Shown in pieces: positions 19,044 to 27,611 of a stretch of DNA of 64,000 bases. Position 1 is the first letter of the stretch; every line of letters begins with the position of its first letter. Source of the stretch: Actinotignum sanguinis (GTDB taxonomy: Bacteria > Actinomycetota > Actinomycetes > Actinomycetales > Actinomycetaceae). The notes beneath the pieces are model-generated. The model searched no databases. It was not told where the DNA came from and worked only from the letters and a program-made list of their open reading frames with translations. Made by a program: the position numbers and the translations under genes. The DNA lies in NCBI RefSeq assembly GCF_003957255.1, contig NZ_QDIE01000005.1, forward strand, positions 1 to 64,000, read 5' to 3'.

Positions 19044-19850
19044 TTATCCCTCCGGAAGAACCGCCTCGCTCACCTGCGCGGGCTTTTCCCAGGTATCCGG
19101 GGCGCTGCTCCAGGCCGAAATAGCGTCCACGACCGGGCGCAGCTCATGCACGGCAATCTGCCCGGCCGCCGTGGTATGCCCGGCCTGGCCCCAGGTGCCC
19201 GCGGAGCCGAAAATCGCGGAGGTAATGCGGCTCATGGTGCCCAAGGCCCCCATGGCGATGGTGATGAGCGGAACGTGCAGCTCCTGGCTGGCCCGATAGG
19301 TTGCATTGAGTACCGTCACCACATCGCCCGGATGCGCGGGAGTCACCGCAATTTTTGCGATGGAGGCCCCGTGTACCTGCAAGAGCCGCAAGCGGTTAAC
19401 GATTTCATCTTCGGACGGAGTGGAACGGAAATCGTGATAGGAGCCGATCACCGGAATCTGGGCCCGCGCCGCTTCCTGAATAATGCGCTCGGTCCAGGCC
19501 CCGGTGCGGAAAAGCTCCGCGTCCACCGCATCCACCAGCCCGGATTGGATAAGGCGGAGCACCAAAGGCCCGTAATCATCGGGCATGATCGCTTTCTGAC
19601 CGCCTTCCGCCGCGGAGCGGAAGGTGCCCAGAATCGGCAGGTTAGTGGCCTGGCGCAAGAGGGTTCCCACCTCGGTGAGGGTGGAAAGATCCTCGAGGAA
19701 ATCCACGCGCCATTCCAGGACGTCAATGTCCTGTGCGGGAAGCTTCGCTACTTGTGTCCGTAGCTCGTCACCATTGGCGGGCGTTATGGACACGAGGATT
19801 TTCGTCGGCCCGGAGCCGAAGGTGACGTCCTTGATTTTCACAGTGGGCAT
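19044..19850 (-). CDS. aroD: Type I 3-dehydroquinate dehydratase
   Basis: About 268 residues of a class I (Schiff-base) dehydroquinase, the third step of the shikimate pathway. Family residues are visible: Glu/Arg in LEWRVDFLE, the catalytic His in GSYHDFRSTP and the Schiff-base Lys in SIAKIAVTP. The later MGALGTMSRI and FGSAGTWGQAGHTTAAGQI segments also match. The frame is open to 19991, but ATG 19850 (MPTVKIKDV) gives the usual length and has GAGGTG upstream. It runs opposite to lysA and hom, interrupting their operon order. A TACAAT at 19903-19908 (minus) is a candidate -10. Confidence 0.9.
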   Translation of the reverse strand: MPTVKIKDVTFGSGPTKILVSITPANGDELRTQVAKLPAQDIDVLEWRVDFLEDLSTLTEVGTLLRQATNLPILGTFRSAAEGGQKAIMPDDYGPLVLRLIQSGLVDAVDAELFRTGAWTERIIQEAARAQIPVIGSYHDFRSTPSEDEIVNRLRLLQVHGASIAKIAVTPAHPGDVVTVLNATYRASQELHVPLITIAMGALGTMSRITSAIFGSAGTWGQAGHTTAAGQIAVHELRPVVDAISAWSSAPDTWEKPAQVSEAVLPEG

Positions 19851-20152
19851 CGCGCACCTCGCTTTCTCTTTGTGCATCGCTCGATGCATTTTCCATGGGG
19901 ATATTGTACCCATCCGCGTGGTGAGCGCCACACCCACGTAGCTCGACGTGCGGAGCTCATATACTCGCGTGCGCCCGCACGCGGAGCTCATCCACCCGCA
20001 ACGGGCGGGCCGACAGCGCGCACCGGCGCCACCTTCGCTAGGCTAGGACACGCGAGGACAGATGAGGGGCCGGCGCATCGCCCGGACCGAGCCGGTATCC
20101 GCGCGGCCGAGCCGGCATCCGCGCGGCGCGTTCGTCAAGATAAGGAGTAGGC
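19851..20152. other. Divergent spacer between aroD and hom
   Basis: This 302-bp region should contain the promoters of aroD and hom. It has a GC hairpin (CGCGTGC 19966-19972 with GCACGCG 19977-19983), a repeated CGGAGCTCAT (about 19951 and 19982) and two 20-bp tandem units (20087-20106 and 20107-20126, one mismatch). I see no coding sequence or riboswitch. Confidence 0.5.
20087..20126 (+). repeat. 20-bp tandem duplication upstream of hom
   Basis: Two adjacent 20-bp units, 20087-20106 and 20107-20126, differ at a single base. They sit 27 bp before the hom start codon. A regulatory role or a replication slip are both possible. Confidence 0.7.
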
Positions 20153-21439
20153 GTGAAGGAAGTCAAGGTTGCCCTGCTGGGGGCGGGAACGGTAGGAAGC
20201 GCCGTCGTCCGCCTGCTGCAAGCCAATGCGGAAGAATTTAACCTGCGAGCCGGGGCGCGCCTGCGCGTGATCGGAATTGCGGTGCGCAACCTGGAGGCCC
20301 CGCGCGATCCGGCCATTGATCGCACGCTGCTCACCACCGATGCCCACGCCATTATTGCCCAGGCGGATATTGTTATTGAACTCATGGGCGGCATCGAACC
20401 GGCGCGCGAATATATTTTGGCCGCTTTTGCCGCCGGTGCCTCGGTGGTCACCGGAAATAAGGCGCTGCTGGCCGAACACGGTCCAGAATTGTACGACGCC
20501 GCGGCGCGTGCCGGCGTCGACCTCTATTACGAAGCCGCGGTGGGCGGGGCCGTCCCGGTGGTTTACGGGCTGCGCGAATCCCTCGCCGGAGACCGCGTCA
20601 CCCATATCCTCGGAATCGTCAACGGCACCACCAATTACATCCTTGACGAAATGACCACCAACGGGGAAAGTTTCGATGCCGCGGTGAAGAAGGCGCAGGA
20701 GCTCGGCTACGCCGAAGCTGATCCGAGCGCCGATGTGGACGGGTACGACGCCGCGGCAAAATGCGCCATCCTGGCCTCTCTCGCTTTCCACACCCGCGTC
20801 CAGCTTTCGGATGTGCACACCCACGGAATCCGCGATATCACCCCGGAGATGATTGCCTCGGCCGGGCGTGGCGGCTACGTGGTCAAGCTGGTGGCCTCCG
20901 CCAAGCGGCGCGCGGACGGCATTGAATTGTACGTGGGCCCCACGCTCATTCCCGCCCAGCATCCGCTCGCTACCGTGCACGGCGCCTATAACGCCATTGT
21001 GGTGGAGGGCGAAGCCGCGGATCGGCTCATGTTCTACGGGCCGGGTGCCGGCGGGAACCCCACCGCCACCGCGGTGCTTTCCGATCTGGTGGCCGCCGCG
21101 CATCACCGCGTGCACGGTGGGCTGGCTCCGCGCGAACTGGCGTACGGCGAGCTGCCGATTCTGCCCCCCTCCCAGGCGCGCTCGCGCTTCCAGCTGAGCA
21201 TGGACGTGGCCGATCACGTGGGTGTTCTCAGCGAGGTTACCGGGACTTTTGCCCGCCATAATGTTTCCATTAGCGGGGTGAGCCAAGAATCGCCCACCGC
21301 GGATCACCTGTGCCGCCTCACGGTTACTACCCACGAAGCCCTCCAAGCCGATGTGGAAGCAACCATTGCGGATCTTTCCGCCGCCGCGGGCCTGGCGACC
21401 GTACGCACCGCGAGCTTCGTGCGGGTGGAGGTGGCCTAA
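20153..21439 (+). CDS. hom: Homoserine dehydrogenase
   Basis: NAD(P)-dependent reduction of aspartate semialdehyde to homoserine, the branch point to threonine and methionine. The 428-residue protein has an N-terminal Rossmann motif (ALLGAGTVGSAV), the ELMGGIEPAREYILAAF and VVTGNKALLAEHG segments, a catalytic-domain motif (GIVNGTTNYILDEM) and a C-terminal ACT domain (DVADHVGVLSEVTGTFARHN) that usually mediates feedback by threonine. GTG 20153 has AAGGAG at 20142-20147. The stop overlaps the thrB start (TAATG). Confidence 0.95.
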   Translation: MKEVKVALLGAGTVGSAVVRLLQANAEEFNLRAGARLRVIGIAVRNLEAPRDPAIDRTLLTTDAHAIIAQADIVIELMGGIEPAREYILAAFAAGASVVTGNKALLAEHGPELYDAAARAGVDLYYEAAVGGAVPVVYGLRESLAGDRVTHILGIVNGTTNYILDEMTTNGESFDAAVKKAQELGYAEADPSADVDGYDAAAKCAILASLAFHTRVQLSDVHTHGIRDITPEMIASAGRGGYVVKLVASAKRRADGIELYVGPTLIPAQHPLATVHGAYNAIVVEGEAADRLMFYGPGAGGNPTATAVLSDLVAAAHHRVHGGLAPRELAYGELPILPPSQARSRFQLSMDVADHVGVLSEVTGTFARHNVSISGVSQESPTADHLCRLTVTTHEALQADVEATIADLSAAAGLATVRTASFVRVEVA

Positions 21440-22323
21440 TGCGTATCGCCACCTCCGAAGCGCGGGTGCGGGTCCCGGCAACCTCCGGCAATCTCGGTCC
21501 CGGCTTCGACTGCATGGGCATGGCGCATAACCTCTGGGACGAAGTGAGCGTGCGCCTGACCACCGGCGCTACCCGGGTGAGTATCGAAGGGGAAGGCGCG
21601 GATGTTCTTCCCACCGGTGAAGATCACCTCATCGTGCGGGCTCTGCGCCGCGGTTTTGAGGCGGCGGCCCTGCCCGGCGTCGGTTTTGAACTGCACTGCG
21701 TTAACGCAATTCCGCAGGGGCGCGGCCTCGGTTCTTCCGCGGCGGCTGTGGTGGCCGGCTTACTGTTAGTGCGCGGCCTGGTAGATCGCCCCGATATATT
21801 CGACGACGGCGTGCTCCTCTCCCTCGCCACCGAATTTGAAGGGCACCCCGATAATGCCGCACCGGCGATTTTCGGGGGCGCCGTCGTCACGTGGATGGAA
21901 GGAACGCAGGCCCGGGCGGCGCGTATCCCCACCGCGGTGGACACCACCCTCCTTATTCCCGGGGAACAGCTCCTGACCGAAAAGGCGCGGGCCGCGTTGC
22001 CGGATACCGTTCCGCACGCAGATGCCGCTTTTAATGCGTCGCGCACCGCCATGCTCGCCCTTGCCCTGGAGCACTACCCCGATTTGCTGTGGCAGGCCAC
22101 CGAGGATCGCCTCCACCAGGACTATCGCGCCGGGGCGATGCCGGCCTCCGCGGACGCGGTGCGGGCACTGCGCGCGGCCGGGTTCCCGGCCGTTATTTCC
22201 GGTGCGGGCCCATCCGTGCTAGTATTTTCACGCCTTGACGCTGACACAGTTTCTATGATGCAGCGGCGTGGATTTACGGTGAATACCGCTGGAATGTCCA
22301 CACGGGGCGCCTATCTGGTGTAG
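21439..22323 (+). CDS. thrB: Homoserine kinase
   Basis: GHMP-family kinase of 294 residues that phosphorylates homoserine for threonine synthesis. The ATP-binding glycine/serine loop is clear (IPQGRGLGSSAAAVVAGLL). The N-terminal motif VPATSGNLGPGFDCMGMA and the C-terminal AVISGAGPSVLVFS also match the family. The frame is open further upstream inside hom, but ATG 21439 overlapping the hom stop is the natural start. thrC, which often lies between hom and thrB in this group, is not here. Confidence 0.95.
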   Translation: MRIATSEARVRVPATSGNLGPGFDCMGMAHNLWDEVSVRLTTGATRVSIEGEGADVLPTGEDHLIVRALRRGFEAAALPGVGFELHCVNAIPQGRGLGSSAAAVVAGLLLVRGLVDRPDIFDDGVLLSLATEFEGHPDNAAPAIFGGAVVTWMEGTQARAARIPTAVDTTLLIPGEQLLTEKARAALPDTVPHADAAFNASRTAMLALALEHYPDLLWQATEDRLHQDYRAGAMPASADAVRALRAAGFPAVISGAGPSVLVFSRLDADTVSMMQRRGFTVNTAGMSTRGAYLV

Positions 22324-22421
22324 ACTAAGGTCTAACCGACGTTCTTATACCGGTTATTTCCCACGTACTTGAAATTGTCATAAGTGCGTTAACAACCCCT
22401 GAATTCCGAGGAAGGAACCTC

Positions 22422-24377
22422 GTGACGGAAACCCCAACATCAGGCGCAATCTCAACGATGCGGGTGCCGCAGCTGCGCGCGCTCGCCGAAGAACTCGGCC
22501 TGGACATTGACCCGAAAGCTAAGAAGGCGGACCTGCTCGCGGCCATTCGCGAAGTTCGCCCCGCGCGGCGCGGGCGGCCCCGCAAGGAAGATAGCCTCGC
22601 CAATATCAAGAAAACGCGCGAAAAGCCCGCTGCTGCCACCACGGCAAAGCCCGCAGCGAAGAAGGAAAGCGCGGATGAAGCCGCCTCGGTGTCGACCGCT
22701 GCGGAAGCAGCCACCCGCCCCCACGCGGTAAGTGCCGCCAGTGCTGATGCCGCACCCGTGGCGGCGCCCAGTACCGCCGCCGGCCGCGATGAACGTGAGG
22801 AACGTAAAGTGCGGCGCCGAGTGCGCCGGGATCACCGCGAACCGGTGCATATCGATCTGCCCGAACCGAAGCAGGAAGCTGCCTCGACTGCCCGCCGTTC
22901 CGATTCCCTCAGTGACGAAAACACCCTCGCGGCCCTGGATGCCATTGGCGATGCCGCGGAACGCCGCGCCGGTGACCACCATGACACCACCTCGGAGCGC
23001 CGCCGCCGCAAGCGCAACCGGCGCGGTGAGGAACATGAAGAAGCCCGCCGCTCCCGCCGCACCTCGGAACGCGCTGAACGTACTGATCGCGCGGATCACG
23101 AGGCGGAGGATTCCGCGCCGGCTTCTAAGCCCGAACGTGAGGAACGCCAGGAGATTCCGGCCGGTAAGCGCCAGGCGGAGGATACCCTCGTTCCCGTTGC
23201 CGGCATTGTGGATACCCAGGGTAACCAGATGGTGCTGCGCACCGGCGGCTACCTGCCCGGCCCCAATGATGCGCAGATTTCCACCGCGCTGGTGCGCCAG
23301 TACGGTCTGCGCCGCGGGGATGCCGTGGTGGGTGCTATTCGCCAGCACGATGAGGATAATTCCTCGCATAATAACCGCAATAACAAGCGTAATCCGCGCC
23401 GTCGTTACAATAATCAAAACAATAACCGGTCCGGTAACCAGCTCGTCCAGGTGGATACTATTAACTCCCTGCCCGCAGCTGAAGCAGCGCGCCGCCCGGA
23501 CTTTAATAAGCTCACCCCGGTCTACCCGGATGAGATTTTGCGCCTGGAAACCGAACGTAAGGGCCTGTCTACTCGCGCCATCGATTTGGTTGCCCCCATT
23601 GGCAAGGGCCAGCGCGGCCTCATTGTTTCCCCGCCGAAGGCCGGGAAAACCATGATTATGCAGCAGATCGCCAAGGCGATTGCCGCGAATGATCCCGAGG
23701 TTCATATCATGGTGGTCCTCGTGGATGAACGCCCCGAAGAAGTGACGGATATGCGTCGCATCGTCAAGGGCGAAGTGATTGCTTCCACCTTTGACCGCCC
23801 GGCTTCGGATCACACTATCGTCTCCGAACTGGCTATTGAGCGCGCCAAGCGCCTGGTGGAACTCGGTCAGGATGTGGTGGTTCTTCTCGATTCCCTCACC
23901 CGCCTTTCGCGTGCCTACAACCTCGCGGCACCGGCTTCGGGGCGTATCCTTTCCGGTGGTGTGGATGCCGCGGCGCTCTACCCGCCCAAGAAGTTCTTCG
24001 GTGCGGCGCGCAATATCGAAAATGGTGGCTCGCTCACGATTATCGCTTCCGCGCTGGTGGAAACCGGCTCGAAGATGGACGAAGTTATTTTCGAAGAATT
24101 CAAGGGCACCGGCAATATGGAGCTGCGCCTTTCGCGCCAGCTCGCGGATCGGCGTATCTTCCCGGCGATCGATATCAACGCCTCGGGTACCCGCCGCGAA
24201 GAAATGCTCTACAAGCCCGAAGAACTCAAGGTCATCTGGCAGCTGCGCCGGGCCCTGGGAACTCTCGGAGTGGATGAAGCGGCGGACTTCGTGCTCAAGC
24301 GGATGCGGAATACCGAAAATAACGCGGAATTCCTCGTGTCGATTATGCGTTCCATGCAAGGATCGCGCGGCGAATAA
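22422..24377 (+). CDS. rho: Transcription termination factor Rho
   Basis: A 651-residue hexameric RNA helicase that ends transcription. It has an N-terminal Rho_N/SAP-like domain ([20 protein letters not shown]), then a long acidic/basic low-complexity region (about 55-250) typical of high-GC Gram-positive Rho. The RNA-binding OB domain and RecA-type ATPase follow, with Walker A ([11 protein letters not shown]), Walker B ([13 protein letters not shown]) and the Q-loop/R-loop region. An Asn/Arg-rich insert at about residues 308-343 lies inside the RNA-binding part. GTG 22422 follows GAGGAAGGAA. The 98-bp upstream spacer separates it from thrB. Confidence 0.97.
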   Translation: MTETPTSGAISTMRVPQLRALAEELGLDIDPKAKKADLLAAIREVRPARRGRPRKEDSLANIKKTREKPAAATTAKPAAKKESADEAASVSTAAEAATRPHAVSAASADAAPVAAPSTAAGRDEREERKVRRRVRRDHREPVHIDLPEPKQEAASTARRSDSLSDENTLAALDAIGDAAERRAGDHHDTTSERRRRKRNRRGEEHEEARRSRRTSERAERTDRADHEAEDSAPASKPEREERQEIPAGKRQAEDTLVPVAGIVDTQGNQMVLRTGGYLPGPNDAQISTALVRQYGLRRGDAVVGAIRQHDEDNSSHNNRNNKRNPRRRYNNQNNNRSGNQLVQVDTINSLPAAEAARRPDFNKLTPVYPDEILRLETERKGLSTRAIDLVAPIGKGQRGLIVSPPKAGKTMIMQQIAKAIAANDPEVHIMVVLVDERPEEVTDMRRIVKGEVIASTFDRPASDHTIVSELAIERAKRLVELGQDVVVLLDSLTRLSRAYNLAAPASGRILSGGVDAAALYPPKKFFGAARNIENGGSLTIIASALVETGSKMDEVIFEEFKGTGNMELRLSRQLADRRIFPAIDINASGTRREEMLYKPEELKVIWQLRRALGTLGVDEAADFVLKRMRNTENNAEFLVSIMRSMQGSRGE

Positions 24378-24390
24378 GCCGAATAAAAAC

Positions 24391-24483
24391 GGCGGGAGGA
24401 GCCGGCCGGGTGGCCGGGTACCGAGCGCGTGGCGCACATAGTGATGTGATACGCGCACGGTACCTTGTCTCGGCCGGCCCGCC
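24391..24483 (+). terminator. Long nested hairpin downstream of rho
   Basis: The outer stem pairs 24391-24396 with 24478-24483 and 24402-24407 with 24472-24477, leaving a 5-nt bulge. The inner stem pairs 24417-24430 with 24451-24464 (14 bp, one A-A mismatch). The apical stem pairs CACAT with ATGTG. TAATTTT follows shortly after. It looks like the rho terminator. Confidence 0.65.
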
Positions 24484-24494
24484 CGTGCCATAAT
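24465..24494 (+). promoter_or_regulatory. Candidate rpmE promoter
   Basis: TTGTCT (24465-24470) and CATAAT (24489-24494) are separated by 18 bp and lie about 80 bp before the rpmE ATG. They overlap the 3' half of the rho hairpin, so terminator and promoter share sequence. Confidence 0.45.
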
Positions 24495-24572
24495 TTTCTG
24501 TCGGCTCCCGGTTCACCGTGATATGGAGAACCATGCTCGGACCCGGGGGCAGCTACGAACCAAGGAGAGATA

Positions 24573-24785
24573 ATGAAGCAGGGAATCCATCCCGATTACC
24601 ACGAGGTCTCCGTGACCTGCACCTGCGGTAATGAGTTCACCACCCGTTCCACCTACAACGGTGACCATATGCGCGTGGAAGTGTGCAATAACTGCCACCC
24701 GTTCTACACCGGCAAGCAGAAGATCCTGGATACCGGTGGGCGCGTGGCTCGCTTCGAGGCACGCTACGGCAAGCGCAAGAAGTAA
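24573..24785 (+). CDS. rpmE: Ribosomal protein bL31, zinc-binding form
   Basis: A 70-residue large-subunit ribosomal protein. It keeps the zinc ligands of the C+ type: CTC at residues 16-18 and CNNC at 37-40. The start [16 protein letters not shown] is the canonical sequence. An AGGAGA precedes the ATG. Zinc-containing L31 is the form used in zinc-replete cells and is often replaced by a C- paralogue under zinc limitation. A Rho-independent terminator follows directly. Confidence 0.97.
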   Translation: MKQGIHPDYHEVSVTCTCGNEFTTRSTYNGDHMRVEVCNNCHPFYTGKQKILDTGGRVARFEARYGKRKK

Positions 24786-24794
24786 GCGCCACGG

Positions 24795-24831
24795 AAAGGA
24801 GCGTCACCGCAAGGGCGCTCCTTTTCTTTTT
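24795..24831 (+). terminator. Rho-independent terminator after rpmE
   Basis: A 9-bp stem (AAAGGAGCG 24795-24803 with its complement 24816-24824) has a 12-nt loop and runs into a T-rich tract to 24831. It lies ten bases after the rpmE stop. Confidence 0.85.
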
Positions 24832-24909
24832 GCACCATTGTCGGTAGGGTCGCCACTCTCCGGTGGCGGCAGGGCACGCGCTGGGTGCGCGTGAAGAAAG
24901 GTCCTCGTT

Positions 24910-26016
24910 ATGGCTGATACACGTCGTGAGGTTGCCGAGCACCATCTCGCTGAATTTGAAAAAATCGAAGCGGATATGGCCAGCCCGGAAGTTCTCTCCT
25001 CCCCGGATAAATTGCGTTCACTCGGGCGGCGCTATGCCGAACTCGGGCGGGTGGTACGCGTGTACCGGCGTTTCCTGCAGGCCGAACAGGACCTCACCGA
25101 AGCTAAGGAAATCATCTCCCAGGGCGGGGAAGATGCTGAACTCTTCCGTCCCGAACTTCCCGGAATGGAAGAACGCTACGAAGCAGCCTCCCAGGAACTC
25201 ACGGAAGTCCTTATTCCCCGCGATGAAGACGACGCCCGCGATGTCATTATGGAGATCAAAGGCGGGGCCGGCGGGGAAGAATCCGCCCTCTTCGCGGGGG
25301 ACCTGGCCCGCATGTACGAACGCTACGCCACCTCCAAGGGCTGGAGTTGGGAAGTGCTGGGTGCCAACCAAACCGAGCTGGGTGGCTATAAGGACCTTGA
25401 GGTTGCCATCCGTTCCCGCGGGCAGCTTGAGGATCCTTCCGAAGGCGTCTGGGCCCACCTCAAGTACGAAGGCGGGGTCCACCGGGTGCAGCGCGTACCC
25501 GTAACCGAATCCCAAGGGCGCATCCAGACCTCCACCGCCGGGGTGCTTGTTTTCGCGGAAGTGGATGACCCGGGCGAAGTGGAAATCGCCGCGAATGACC
25601 TGCGGATTGACGTGTACCGTTCCTCGGGGCCAGGCGGACAGTCCGTGAACACCACCGATTCGGCGGTGCGTATTACCCACCTTCCCACCGGGATTGTGGT
25701 CTCCATGCAGGATGAAAAATCGCAGATCCAAAATCGTGAATCCGCTATGCGGGTGTTGCGCGCCCGGTTGCGTCAGCTCCAGCTGGATCAACAGGCCGCT
25801 GAAAACGCGGAATTGCGCCATTCTCAGGTGCGTACCCTGGACCGCTCCGAGCGCATCCGCACCTATAATTTCCCGGAAAATCGTATTTCCGATCACCGCA
25901 CCGGCTACAAGGCCCATAATCTCGACGCGGTTCTCGATGGGGACTTGGATGCCGTCATCGATTCGGCCCGGATTATGGATGAAGCGGCTCGTATGGAAGC
26001 CGCGGAAGAAAAGTAG
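24910..26016 (+). CDS. prfA: Peptide chain release factor 1
   Basis: A 368-residue class I release factor that reads UAA and UAG. The tripeptide anticodon-like motif is PVT within [13 protein letters not shown], which fits RF1 rather than RF2 (SPF). The catalytic GGQ motif is in [16 protein letters not shown]. The N-terminal helical domain and C-terminal [12 protein letters not shown] are standard. The ATG follows GAAAGG. prmC, whose product methylates the GGQ glutamine, starts 16 bp downstream, so the modifier and its target share an operon. Confidence 0.97.
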   Translation: MADTRREVAEHHLAEFEKIEADMASPEVLSSPDKLRSLGRRYAELGRVVRVYRRFLQAEQDLTEAKEIISQGGEDAELFRPELPGMEERYEAASQELTEVLIPRDEDDARDVIMEIKGGAGGEESALFAGDLARMYERYATSKGWSWEVLGANQTELGGYKDLEVAIRSRGQLEDPSEGVWAHLKYEGGVHRVQRVPVTESQGRIQTSTAGVLVFAEVDDPGEVEIAANDLRIDVYRSSGPGGQSVNTTDSAVRITHLPTGIVVSMQDEKSQIQNRESAMRVLRARLRQLQLDQQAAENAELRHSQVRTLDRSERIRTYNFPENRISDHRTGYKAHNLDAVLDGDLDAVIDSARIMDEAARMEAAEEK

Positions 26017-26032
26017 AAGGTAGCCGAGCGCT

Positions 26033-26950
26033 ATGACCACCTGGGCGGAATTGCTGGCAGGTGCCACCGCGCAGCTCACCGCGGCCGGGGTAGATTCGCC
26101 GGCCGCCGATGCCCGCTGGCTGGCCGAAGCTGCCGCCGGGAAGCGCCCCGATCCGCGCACCACCCCGCCTCCGGCACAGCGCGAACTTTTCACCCGGTAT
26201 CTGGCCCGCCGCGCCACGCGCGAGCCACTTCAGCATATTACCGGGCGGATGTATTTCCGCTACCTCGAGCTGGTATCCACCCCCGATGCGCTTATTGTGC
26301 GCCCGGAAACTGAGATCGTAGCCGACCGCGCCATCGCGGCCGCGCGGGCGTGCGTAGCCGCGCATACCCGCGGGAACGGTACCGCCAGGGGGAACGACGG
26401 CGCAGCGGCGGCGCGGAACGGCGCCGCCGGGCAGCAGGCAGGCCCCCTTGTTGTCGATCTTGGCACCGGCAGCGGGGCCATTGCCTTGAGTATCGCTACC
26501 GAAGTCCCCGCTGCCCGGGTGATCGGCGTCGATACAGATCCCCGGGCCTTGCACCTGGCCACCACCAATAATGCTCGCTACGGCTCGCCCGTTACTTTTC
26601 TGCACCACGATGTGACTGAGCCGCTTCCCGAACTGGACCACGCGGTCGACGTCGTCGTCGCTAATCCTCCCTATATTCCACCCGATACGCCCGTGAGCGT
26701 AGAAGTGCGGGCCGATCCGGCGCGGGCCCTGTGGGGCGGGGGAGCGGACGGCCTGGACCTGCCCAGGCTTTTCGTGGCGCGCGCGGCGCAGCTACTGCGG
26801 GGCGGGGGTATCCTCGTTCTCGAACACGCCGAGACGCAGAGCGCGCCCCTGCGCGAATACGCTCGGACACAGGGTTTCACCCGGGTGGCAACCGGCCGGG
26901 ACCTGGCCGGGCGAGAACGTTTTTTGGAGGCAGAATATGGACACCTGTGA
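26033..26950 (+). CDS. prmC: Release factor glutamine methyltransferase
   Basis: SAM-dependent N5-glutamine methyltransferase of 305 residues acting on the GGQ motif of release factors. It has an N-terminal substrate-binding domain, a SAM loop (VVDLGTGSGAIALSIA) and the catalytic NPPY motif (VVVANPPYIPP). An insert of about 30 residues before the SAM loop (around residues 115-142, Ala/Gly/Arg-rich) contains one copy of a short word repeated across the window. It overlaps tsaC by 14 bp. Confidence 0.93.
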   Translation: MTTWAELLAGATAQLTAAGVDSPAADARWLAEAAAGKRPDPRTTPPPAQRELFTRYLARRATREPLQHITGRMYFRYLELVSTPDALIVRPETEIVADRAIAAARACVAAHTRGNGTARGNDGAAAARNGAAGQQAGPLVVDLGTGSGAIALSIATEVPAARVIGVDTDPRALHLATTNNARYGSPVTFLHHDVTEPLPELDHAVDVVVANPPYIPPDTPVSVEVRADPARALWGGGADGLDLPRLFVARAAQLLRGGGILVLEHAETQSAPLREYARTQGFTRVATGRDLAGRERFLEAEYGHL

Positions 26951-27533
26951 TGCCGCGGTAGCCGCCCTCGCGCGCGGCGAGCTCGTGGTTCTCCCAACCG
27001 ATACCGTTTACGGCCTGGGCGCGGATGCGTTTTCGCGCGCGGCTGTCACCCGGCTCCTCACCGCGAAAGGGCGCGGGCGCGATAAGCCCTCCCCGGTGCT
27101 CGTCGCCTCGATGGAGGACGCCGCCCGTTTGACCTCCGCCATCCCGGCCGGCGCCCGCGCACTCGCCGCGGCGTACTGGCCCGGGGCTCTCACCCTCATC
27201 CTCCCCGCGAATAACAGCATCGGCTGGGACCTGGGCGAAACCCACGGAACCGTGGCGCTGCGCATGCCCGATCATCCGCTCGCTCTGGAGCTGCTGCGCC
27301 GCACCGGCCCGCTAGCCGTTTCCTCCGCGAACCTTACCGAGCACGCCCCGGCCCGCACCGCCGCGCAGGCCCGTGCGCAGCTGGGCGAGAAAGTCGCGGT
27401 GTACCTGGACGGGGGCACCGCACCGGGCGGGGTGCCGTCCACCATTGTGAGCTTCGCGGGAGAGCGGGCGCAGATCCTGCGCCACGGCGCTATTGCTGAT
27501 GAGGATATTGCCGCCATCGTGCCGCTGGGCTGA
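26937..27533 (+). CDS. tsaC: L-threonylcarbamoyladenylate synthase
   Basis: A 198-residue YrdC-domain enzyme that makes threonylcarbamoyl-AMP from threonine, bicarbonate and ATP for the universal t6A37 tRNA modification. Motifs are VVLPTDTVYGLGADA, the basic KGRGRDKPSPVLV, PGALTLILPA and PLAVSSANLTEH. It has no C-terminal Sua5 domain. TGGAGG lies about nine bases before the ATG, inside prmC. Position after prmC is standard in this phylum. It is the better t6A candidate of the two YrdC proteins in this window. Confidence 0.92.
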   Translation: MDTCDAAVAALARGELVVLPTDTVYGLGADAFSRAAVTRLLTAKGRGRDKPSPVLVASMEDAARLTSAIPAGARALAAAYWPGALTLILPANNSIGWDLGETHGTVALRMPDHPLALELLRRTGPLAVSSANLTEHAPARTAAQARAQLGEKVAVYLDGGTAPGGVPSTIVSFAGERAQILRHGAIADEDIAAIVPLG

Positions 27534-27611
27534 AGCGATGCGGCGGCGCCGCACTGAAGCACGGTGCGAGCCGGCTAGACTGAACGGCAACAGCACTAGG
27601 AAGGAGAGAGC

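Noticed and set aside
20041-20152. Threonine attenuator leader before hom
   Set aside because: No Thr/Ile-rich leader peptide or terminator/antiterminator pair is visible.
21310-21438. Earlier start for thrB inside hom
   Set aside because: The extension lies within the hom ACT domain, and ATG 21439 overlapping the hom stop gives the standard homoserine kinase N-terminus.
22452-24491. 679-codon minus-strand frame opposite rho
   Set aside because: It is a shadow of rho caused by codon usage.
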